8,319 nucleotides of DNA from DAIOHQ01 sp036744635 (GTDB taxonomy: Bacteria > Planctomycetota > Phycisphaerae > Tepidisphaerales > Tepidisphaeraceae). The position numbers and the translations under genes were made by a program. Below the pieces are notes generated by a model. That model was not told the DNA's origin. It searched no databases and saw nothing but the letters and a program-made list of their open reading frames with translations. Each line of letters starts with the position of its first letter. Position 1 is the first letter of the stretch. The stretch covers positions 1 to 8,319 of the forward strand of contig DAIOHQ010000220.1 in assembly GCA_036744635.1 (NCBI GenBank). The letters are read 5' to 3'. Of the stretch, positions 1 through 5,344 are shown piece after piece.

Positions 1-285
1 AACATTGTCAGCGTACACCGGCTGACCTTCAACCTGGCGCGGTGGACCTATGACACCATCGTCACGGATACCTCCGCCGCGGACTTGTCGCAATTTACCA
101 TCACCCACGGCGGCAGCCCTGTCCATGCCACCGACATCGCCACCGGCGCCGGGACCACGAGCCTGTACGTCGACTATGACAATCTCATCTCCGCCGCCGA
201 CACCTGGACCGTCAGCGCGGACCAGGGACTGGTCTTTGCCGGCGGGGCGGCCCTGGCCATCCCCGAAAGCGGCGCGGTGGTGTGA
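1..285 (+). CDS. C-terminal end of an unidentified beta-rich protein (5' end outside window)
   Basis: Frame 1 is open from the first base to a TGA at 283-285 and gives 94 residues, so this is the tail of a longer gene. The sequence alternates hydrophobic and Thr/Ser-rich stretches (LTFNLA, QFTITHGG, SLYVDYDNL, TWTVSA), which suggests an Ig-like or similar beta-sandwich, as in secreted multi-domain proteins. A DLSQFTI segment followed by a D-rich strand and a final VFAGG strand recalls Ig-like repeats of the SwmB/SbsA type; that comparison is from memory and weak. The visible end shows no PEP-CTERM or LPXTG anchor and no membrane helix. Downstream come heptad repeats, then the convergent 128-residue gene. 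I do not recognise the protein. Confidence 0.7.
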   Translation, partial: NIVSVHRLTFNLARWTYDTIVTDTSAADLSQFTITHGGSPVHATDIATGAGTTSLYVDYDNLISAADTWTVSADQGLVFAGGAALAIPESGAVV

Positions 286-319
286 CCGAGGCCACAGGCG
301 GGGACGATGGAGGAGGGAA

Positions 320-378
320 GGCAGAAGAGCGAAGTCGGAAGTCAGAAGCCAGAAGTCAGAAGTCGGAAGTCACAAGCA
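320..378 (+). repeat. Heptanucleotide tandem array, GTCAGAA type
   Basis: About eight consecutive heptads starting at 320 keep a strict 7-nt period. Variants include GGCAGAA, GAGCGAA, GTCGGAA, GTCAGAA, GCCAGAA and GTCACAA. The array lies in the non-coding gap between the gene ending at 285 and the convergent gene ending at 456. It resembles the short tandemly repeated repetitive (STRR) sequences known from cyanobacteria and other bacteria. Open frames across it are low-complexity (RSQKSEV-like) and are not genes. The reverse complement of the same motif recurs at 7464-7477 and 7591-7611. Confidence 0.85.
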
Positions 379-423
379 ACTCAGGCAGCGAGGATTCAGG
401 TCCCCGCCGCCTTTTCGTTCGTG

Positions 424-458
424 CAACGGACAACTGACAACGGGCAACTGACAACTCA
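424..458 (+). repeat. Heptanucleotide tandem array, CAACTGA type
   Basis: Five in-phase heptads run CAACGGA, CAACTGA, CAACGGG, CAACTGA and CAACTCA. The unit differs from the GTCAGAA array 46 bp upstream, and the two arrays are out of phase with each other (104 bp between starts). The last heptad contains the TCA that is the stop codon of the minus-strand gene 456-842, so the array abuts the coding region with no spacer. Confidence 0.85.
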
Positions 459-842
459 ATACCACAGGTTCAGGATCAAGGCCGGCTCGCGCATCTTGCC
501 TTCGAAGACGCCGGTGGTGCTGGTGACGAACTTCACCTCCACCTCGGGATGGCGGTCGAGCCAGTCGTTCACCGCATCATCCAGATATCCCAGCCCCTGA
601 TCGCTGAGCTTGCCGTGAAACGAGCGCACCCGCACCGCCCCGGTGCCGGTGATCTTGGCCGGGCGCTTCCAGGTCTTGGCGGCGTGCGATGCATGGACGC
701 CGAAGGCCTGAATCTTCTTGGCGCCGCCCTCGGCAACCTCTTCTTCGTCGAAGCCGATGGGAGCCAGTTCCTCGGCCGTGGGCATGCCCTTCTGCGTGGG
801 CATCGCGGCGATCTTGGCGGGTTGTTGATGCGAATCACTCAT
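456..842 (-). CDS. Conserved-looking small hypothetical protein, 128 aa
   Basis: The frame is open further upstream, but the ATG at 842 is chosen because an AAAGGAG Shine-Dalgarno sits 6 nt before it and the longer frame runs through the palindromic element at 949-1042. Residues 1-45 are acidic and low-complexity (AEELAPIGFDEEEVAEGG) and probably disordered. Residues 46-65 are basic. Residues 67-128 look like a compact alpha/beta unit: a strand (AVRVRSFHG), a helix (LGYLDDAVNDWLDRHP), a strand (VEVKFVTSTTGVF) and a final strand (PALILNLWY). This strand-helix-strand-strand order recalls the small sporulation-protein Cse60-like fold, a low-confidence analogy. There is no signal peptide or membrane segment, so it is probably cytoplasmic. 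It is divergent from the permease. Function unknown. Confidence 0.8.
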   Translation of the reverse strand: MSDSHQQPAKIAAMPTQKGMPTAEELAPIGFDEEEVAEGGAKKIQAFGVHASHAAKTWKRPAKITGTGAVRVRSFHGKLSDQGLGYLDDAVNDWLDRHPEVEVKFVTSTTGVFEGKMREPALILNLWY

Positions 843-848
843 ATCCTG

Positions 849-855
849 CTCCTTT
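849..855 (-). promoter_or_regulatory. Shine-Dalgarno AAAGGAG of the 128-aa gene
   Basis: On the minus strand AAAGGAG is followed by 6 nt and then ATG at 842. This strong site decides the start against the upstream-extended frame. Confidence 0.8.
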
Positions 856-883
856 GTTCGTTTCCCCGGAGGTGTTCCGCAAG

Positions 884-889
884 AGTATA
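884..889 (-). promoter_or_regulatory. Possible -10 box TATACT
   Basis: TATACT on the minus strand differs from the sigma-70 -10 consensus at one base and would give a leader of about 35 nt before the ATG at 842. No convincing -35 hexamer lies 16-18 bp upstream, so this is tentative. Confidence 0.3.
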
Positions 890-948
890 CCATTGGTTCT
901 ATCAGAATGTTATTCCTTCGAGACATCAATTTTTCGACCGCGATCCTG

Positions 949-1042
949 GTAGCACGGGTTTTCAACCCGTGCCTGACGGGCAGGAACAATAAACGCCCTG
1001 TTGCCTCCACAGGCCTTGGCACGGGTTGGAAACCCGTGCTAC
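949..1042. repeat. Palindromic intergenic element with 25-bp inverted repeats
   Basis: The arms at 949-973 and 1018-1042 are inverted copies matching at 24 of 25 positions. Each arm is itself a near palindrome: GCACGGGTT, a 3-6 nt centre, then AACCCGTGC. A 44-bp spacer containing further short G/C inverted pieces separates them. Translated on the minus strand, the arms give TGFQPV and GLKTRATR peptides, which I recall as frequent spurious peptides in planctomycete annotations. The element lies in the divergent gap, 65 bp upstream of the permease start, and could form a cruciform or an RNA hairpin. I see no clear target-site duplication. It is best described as a REP- or MITE-like family member. 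Confidence 0.8.
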
Positions 1043-1107
1043 GAAAATCCAATCCGCTGGCGGCCAGCGCTTTCGCTCCCCGAGCGCAGCGAATATGATC
1101 TGTTTCC

Positions 1108-2985
1108 ATGGGGATCCCCTCTCTCGCCGCTCTCAATCCCTTCGGGCCGATCTTCAGCAAGGAGCTGCGCACCACTGCCCGCCGCAAGCGCACCTATTTC
1201 CTGCGGCTGTTTTATCTGGGGATGCTGTTCCTGTTTCTGCTGATGGCGTGGGCGGGCAGCGCGGGCGGCCGGTTCGACAATCAGGCCATGAGCGTCGTCG
1301 ACCGCCAGAACCAACTGGCGATGCTGGGCCTGGAATTTTTCGAGACCTTCTCGATGTTCGCGGTGATCGCCATGGCCGTCATCGGACCGGTGCTGACATC
1401 CACGGCCATCAATACCGAACGCCTGCAGAAATCGCTCAACGTGCTGCTGATGACGCCGATCACGAGCTGGCAGATCATCTCCGGCAAGCTCTTTTCGCGG
1501 CTGCTGATCGCGCTGACGCTGCTGGGGCTTTCGTTGCCGGTATTGGCGCTGGTGCGCCTGCTGGGCAGCGTCGAAATCGAGGAGATGTTCGCGGTCATCT
1601 GCCTGGCGGTGTCGGTGGCGCTGTTCACGGCGGCGCTGGGATTGTTCTTCTCGGTCTTCATCAACCGCGCCTACGCGGTGATTTTGCTCTCCTACGCGAC
1701 GCTGCTGTTTCTCTACCTGTTCGTGCCGTTCATCACCGGCTTGATGTTTTTTCAGAATGCGAACGGGGTGAAGTGGATGTCGACCCTCGCCATTCCCAAT
1801 CCGATTATCTGCGCCGCGCTGATCGCCATTCCCAATCCCATGGGCGGCATCCACGGCACCCCCTGGATCACCTGCTGCTGCATCCACATCGCAATGGCGG
1901 CGGTGCTGGTGCTGCTGAGCGGCCTGCTGCTGCGGCGGGTGACCCGCAACGCCGGAGAGAAGGCGACCGGCGTGGCCGACAGTGAGCCGGCGCCGCTGCT
2001 GTCGATCATCGAACACGCCGATGGCGCCGACATGGGGCCCGCGGCGCTGCCGGCCAGGATCGTCAAGACCCGGCGGGTGAAGGTAAACCGCACCGTCGCC
2101 GACAACCCCGTGTTGTGGCGCGAGCTGCGCCGGCCGCTGATGAACAAGTTCTGGCAGGGGATCGTCGCCGCCATTGCTTGCGCCACGCTGCTGGGAATTT
2201 CCTATTACGCCGTCGGCAGGGACGAACTGGACCGCGCCAACACCCAGATCCCCTTCGCCTTCGTCTTTCACGGCCTGCTCACGCTGCTGGTCTGCGTGCT
2301 GGCGGCCACCAGCATCGCCCAGGAAAAAGAGAGCGATAGCTGGACGATCCTGCTCACTGCCCCCATCAGCGGGCGGCAGATCCTCGTCGGTAAGTTCTTC
2401 GGCGTGCTGCGCCGGATCTTCTGGCCGATGGCCCTGTTCACCGCCCACTTCCTGATTTTCGTGGCCATGGGGGTGATCGACCTGCAGGTCTTCTTTTTGA
2501 TTATCTGGGTGCTGTTTTCCTTCAACGTGCTCTTCATCGCCACCGGAATCTACCTCTCCCTGCGCATCAGAAAGGTCACGCTGGCGGTGATCCTCAACCT
2601 GCTGGTGCCGGTGGTAATCTACATCCTGGTGCCGCTGGTGCTGTCGATTTTTGATGAGCTTTCCCGCTCGCGCCCGTCCCGTTACCTGTCGTCACAGCCG
2701 TATCAGAACTGGACGGAGCTGGTATTCTGGTACTTGCCTTACTACTACCTCGCAATGGCAATCTCAGAATGGAGACGGCAGCAGCACGATTACCGGCTAC
2801 CCGGCGGAGACAACTGCTCACCCGCCTGGTTTCTTGGCATCGCCATCGCCATTGGCATGGTCCACCTGGGCCTGTGCGTGCTGATCCTCGGCCGCGCCGC
2901 CGCCCGTTTCAACCGCATCGTCGGCCGCGCCCCCCAGCGCGTCGATTACGTCGCCGCCCCTCCGGCGCTCGATGCTGCCTGCTAA
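1108..2985 (+). CDS. ABC-2 type transporter permease with two tandem permease domains, 625 aa
   Basis: This is an integral inner-membrane protein, probably the channel subunit of an ABC exporter whose substrate is unknown. ATG 1108 is the first start after an in-frame TGA at 1096-1098; no good Shine-Dalgarno is visible. Hydrophobic segments lie near residues 31-50, 82-100, 132-153, 160-185, 190-215, 255-275, 350-370, 382-403, 438-456, 461-485, 491-515 and 574-595. The two halves repeat each other. NPFGPIFSKELR (10-21) matches NPVLWRELRR (333-342). The signature at 98-130 (INTER...LLMTPITSWQIISGKLF) matches that at 401-431 (AQEKE...LLTAPISGRQILVGKFF). A hydrophilic linker spans about 280-332. 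This pattern is typical of ABC-2 permeases that lack a fused ATPase. No nucleotide-binding subunit is adjacent on the same strand in this window. The gene converges on the secreted pair, with a hairpin between. Confidence 0.93.
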   Translation: MGIPSLAALNPFGPIFSKELRTTARRKRTYFLRLFYLGMLFLFLLMAWAGSAGGRFDNQAMSVVDRQNQLAMLGLEFFETFSMFAVIAMAVIGPVLTSTAINTERLQKSLNVLLMTPITSWQIISGKLFSRLLIALTLLGLSLPVLALVRLLGSVEIEEMFAVICLAVSVALFTAALGLFFSVFINRAYAVILLSYATLLFLYLFVPFITGLMFFQNANGVKWMSTLAIPNPIICAALIAIPNPMGGIHGTPWITCCCIHIAMAAVLVLLSGLLLRRVTRNAGEKATGVADSEPAPLLSIIEHADGADMGPAALPARIVKTRRVKVNRTVADNPVLWRELRRPLMNKFWQGIVAAIACATLLGISYYAVGRDELDRANTQIPFAFVFHGLLTLLVCVLAATSIAQEKESDSWTILLTAPISGRQILVGKFFGVLRRIFWPMALFTAHFLIFVAMGVIDLQVFFLIIWVLFSFNVLFIATGIYLSLRIRKVTLAVILNLLVPVVIYILVPLVLSIFDELSRSRPSRYLSSQPYQNWTELVFWYLPYYYLAMAISEWRRQQHDYRLPGGDNCSPAWFLGIAIAIGMVHLGLCVLILGRAAARFNRIVGRAPQRVDYVAAPPALDAAC

Positions 2986-3011
2986 ATGACCGTGCCCAAT
3001 CCAATGCAACT

Positions 3012-3090
3012 TGTCATGCTGAGGTAATCCGAAGCATCTGGACTGATCCTGCAGCCCGCCCAGATGCTTCGGAGTACCTCTCCGATGACA
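3012..3090. repeat. Long imperfect hairpin element between convergent genes
   Basis: The arms are 3012-3041 and 3060-3090. The inner 14 bp (TCCGAAGCATCTGG and its complement) are perfect. The match then continues past one mismatch through TACCTC and ends in a TGTCATG-like outer tip with a 1-nt insertion. The loop is about 18 nt. The GTCATGCTGAGG...GAAGCATCT motif is one I recall from intergenic palindromes in many bacterial phyla. It lies in the 139-bp gap between the permease stop and the stop of the 3125-5212 gene, where it could slow transcription from either side. No T-tract follows either arm, so a classical intrinsic terminator is not supported. Confidence 0.75.
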
Positions 3091-3124
3091 TCAAAGATGC
3101 GGAATCGCGCACGGTTATTCACGC

Positions 3125-5212
3125 TTACGGATTGAAGTTGATATTGACGGCATCAATAATTCCGTCGCCATCGCCATCCTGACTCTGACTGCCATCCGCC
3201 GGCGGGGCGGCCGGCGCAGCCGGGGTGTTCCCGATCTCCTTGAGTTCCTCAATCAGGCTCGCCAGACGCGTCTGCGTCTCCCTGGGTTGTGAGGCCCGCA
3301 ACTCGCGCAGCAGCCCCACCGCATCGGGCCCCATCGCAATCAGCTCGGCCTCAGCGCGGTCGCGCTCGCGCCAGTCAACGCTGGCCAGCTTCGGCAAAAC
3401 CTGCTCAAACTTCCGGCACAGCGCCTTCGACGGGTGCGGATACGGTTGCTTGTAGCGGCCGATCAACGCCAGCGGCAGCCGAAGCGGCACGCCGCACGTC
3501 AGCACCGCGTCGATCGCGGGCTGTTGAACCTGGCCGCTCATCGTCGAGCCATCCCACATTTCCAGGCGCACCTCCAGCTCCCGGCCTTCGATGTGCTCCA
3601 GCCCGCGAATCTGCGCAGCCTCGACGTCGATGCGGGCAAAGCCGGTGTCGAGCTGCAGCGCGCCGCGCAACGTGCCGAACAGCAGATCCCCGCCGGCCAG
3701 CGCAAGCGTCGGCGCATCCTCCTCCACCTCCGGCGGCAGGCCATTGAACTGAAGACGGTGAATCGCGCTGGCGGGAATGCGGCCTACCCCGCCTTCGCCT
3801 CCGCCGCCCGCGCCCGCGCCGTCGGCGCGGCCGGGGCCGACGAACAGTTCAAACTCCCGCGCCGTCACCAGTCCCGAGATGCGCGAGCCATCGGTCAGCT
3901 CGATCACGTGTGTCTCGTGGTCGCCATCGGCAAACGCGATGGAATGAATCGCCGCCGCCGGAATGCTCAGCAGGCCAAACTGCGTGGCCACTTCCACCGG
4001 CGACTGCGGAATGCCGATGCTCAGGCGATCCCCGCCGCTCAGTTCAACCAGGGCGTGATCGAGGTTCCATTCCTCCGCCTCATCATCGCTCTTGCGATAG
4101 CCCACCCGGGCAATCTGATTCCACGGCACGTGAAGCATCTGCCCGGTGGTCAGCTCGAAATCGAGCCGCTGGTTTTCCAGACAGCCGCCGATGATTTCGC
4201 CGTCGCGCGTGACCAGAAGCTGCCGCGGGCGAAATTCGCCGGCGTTGATGATCGATATCACCTGCTCGGCGGGGACGCTCACGCGGCCGCACGCGGATTG
4301 CATCGCAAAGGAGGATTGCTTCACCGTTCCGCAGCAGCGGTCTCCCCCCTTGAGCTCCAGCACGTCGAACATCTCGCCGCGCAGGATCGGCTCATCGCCG
4401 ATGAACTGATTGTCGCGCAGGAAATTCACCACCAGCCGGGCGATTTTCGGATCCATTCCCTGCAGATACTGCCGATCCTTCATCTGCTCCATCCAGCGCG
4501 CGGCATCCTGCAGATTCCCCCGCCTCGCCTGAATATGGACGATCGCGATGGTGCTGTGGGCGGGCACTTCGACGTCATACCAGATGTTCACGTTGTCGGT
4601 GTTCTGCTGGATGTCCATCCGCGGCGTCACCTTGGCCCCGCGCCCTCCGCCCACCATCGCCAGCACGTTGCGCTGATCGTCCACCGCCATGCCGATGATG
4701 CGCTTGCCGTGGCGCTCATCGACCAGGGGCTGGGTGCGCCCCACCGCGCCGCCGAGGTTGAAGTACACATGGAATTGCGTCTTCACCGGGGCGGGGCCGG
4801 GATTCTCGAAAATCTCCGTGAAGCGGCAGAATGACAGCTTCTGATTGACCGCGATCCGGCGCGAGACGATCAGGTTGTCCATCTGCATCGGCCCGAGCGT
4901 GACTTCGTTGCGCTGGCGGTTGAAGCTGGCGACGTTCTGTGCATAGAACTGGGCATTGCTCTGCGAAAAAAGATGCCCGCCGCCGTCGTATTCATCGTTG
5001 CCGCCGTCGCCGATGCTGCCATCGTTCTGCACATCCCAGGAAACGCCGCTGTCGTCCGGCAGCACCAGCGGAAGACTCACCTGCGCCTCGGCCTTGTCGG
5101 CCGGCCCTGCGGCGGGCGCGGTTCGGGCGGGTGAGCATGGCAACGCCAGCAGCGCCAATGGCAGAAGGAAGCGACGCAGCGACGCAGCGACGAAGCGACG
5201 AAGGGGACTCAT
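3125..5212 (-). CDS. Secreted six-repeat protein A (paralogue of the adjacent upstream gene), about 695 aa
   Basis: Start: ATG 5212 puts a compact signal peptide (MSPLRRF, hydrophobic LLPLALLALP, then Ala-rich) at the N-terminus. In-frame starts at 5263, 5278 (ATG) and 5317 (TTG) would add a basic, repeat-encoded extension. From 5212: residues about 46-245 form a probable beta-sandwich domain (DDSGVSWDVQNDGSIGDGG, later LIVSRRIAVNQ and FTEIFENPG). Residues about 282-590 hold six repeats of about 40 residues (GGDRCCG, RDGEIIGG, GGDRLSIG, TDGSRISG, GGDLLFG, WDGSTMSG), usually followed by IP/VP..I. Residues 595-660 are a HEAT-like helix pair (DWRERDRAEAELIAMG). The tail at 679-687 is the DxDGDG-like DGDGDGIID, which could bind calcium. 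Repeat 4 carries a Gly-rich insert (about 459-475). Cys26 lies in LALPC, not a canonical lipobox. Against the neighbour, 39 of 78 residues match in 268-345 by hand count. Function unknown; probably periplasmic or surface. Confidence 0.9.
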   Translation of the reverse strand: MSPLRRFVAASLRRFLLPLALLALPCSPARTAPAAGPADKAEAQVSLPLVLPDDSGVSWDVQNDGSIGDGGNDEYDGGGHLFSQSNAQFYAQNVASFNRQRNEVTLGPMQMDNLIVSRRIAVNQKLSFCRFTEIFENPGPAPVKTQFHVYFNLGGAVGRTQPLVDERHGKRIIGMAVDDQRNVLAMVGGGRGAKVTPRMDIQQNTDNVNIWYDVEVPAHSTIAIVHIQARRGNLQDAARWMEQMKDRQYLQGMDPKIARLVVNFLRDNQFIGDEPILRGEMFDVLELKGGDRCCGTVKQSSFAMQSACGRVSVPAEQVISIINAGEFRPRQLLVTRDGEIIGGCLENQRLDFELTTGQMLHVPWNQIARVGYRKSDDEAEEWNLDHALVELSGGDRLSIGIPQSPVEVATQFGLLSIPAAAIHSIAFADGDHETHVIELTDGSRISGLVTAREFELFVGPGRADGAGAGGGGEGGVGRIPASAIHRLQFNGLPPEVEEDAPTLALAGGDLLFGTLRGALQLDTGFARIDVEAAQIRGLEHIEGRELEVRLEMWDGSTMSGQVQQPAIDAVLTCGVPLRLPLALIGRYKQPYPHPSKALCRKFEQVLPKLASVDWRERDRAEAELIAMGPDAVGLLRELRASQPRETQTRLASLIEELKEIGNTPAAPAAPPADGSQSQDGDGDGIIDAVNINFNP

Positions 5213-5251
5213 CCACCCCTTCGTCGCTTCGTCGCTCCGTCGCTGCGTCGC
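5171..5251. repeat. 36-bp hairpin of GCGACGAA octamers enclosing an ATG
   Basis: The arms 5171-5206 and 5216-5251 are inverted copies matching at 35 of 36 positions; the single mismatch is C-C at 5185/5237. Each arm is made of octamers GCGACGCA or GCGACGAA. The 9-nt loop (5207-5215) on the minus strand reads TGGATGAGT, so the ATG of the preferred start of the 3125-5212 gene is exactly central. The AAGGGG that could act as Shine-Dalgarno lies in the stem. The arms encode SDEATKG upstream of the ATG and the signal-peptide n-region after it. Confidence 0.9.
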
Positions 5252-5281
5252 TTTCCGCTTCATCGCTTTCCGCTTCATCGC
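5252..5281. repeat. 15-nt tandem repeat, two copies
   Basis: TTTCCGCTTCATCGC occurs twice in a row (5252-5266 and 5267-5281), directly next to the hairpin arm. On the minus strand it encodes a repeated KRKAM and supplies the alternative ATG starts at 5263 and 5278. The unit looks like an 8-mer plus a 7-mer derived from the neighbouring octamers. Confidence 0.75.
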
Positions 5282-5344
5282 TTTCTCTCTCGGGCTCGCT
5301 TCCCCTGCATTGCCCAATGCCCGTCGCGCTCGCCGCCGAGCCTA

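Noticed and set aside
320..458. Possible CRISPR array
   Set aside because: Units are 7 nt, contiguous and without spacers; no cas genes are near.
50..600. Open frames across the heptad arrays on the plus strand
   Set aside because: They translate tandem repeats (RSQKSEV-like) and have no start signals.
843..1193. N-terminal extension of the 128-aa minus-strand gene (245-residue reading)
   Set aside because: It translates the palindromic element and part of the permease gene, and a strong Shine-Dalgarno marks the ATG at 842.
1039..2448. 469-codon open frame antisense to the permease
   Set aside because: Rich in His, Gln, Arg and Asp with no domain; a GC-rich shadow of the permease, whose own frame has clear membrane segments.
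3012..3124. Rho-independent terminator
   Set aside because: Strong stem but no run of T after either arm, so it is listed as a repeat only.
3434..4834. 466-codon open frame antisense to secreted protein A
   Set aside because: Low-complexity Arg/His/Ala composition; the opposite strand has a signal peptide and repeats shared with its paralogue.
5120..5145. Lipoprotein signal in secreted protein A (Cys26)
   Set aside because: The residues before Cys are LALP; Pro at -1 does not fit a lipobox.
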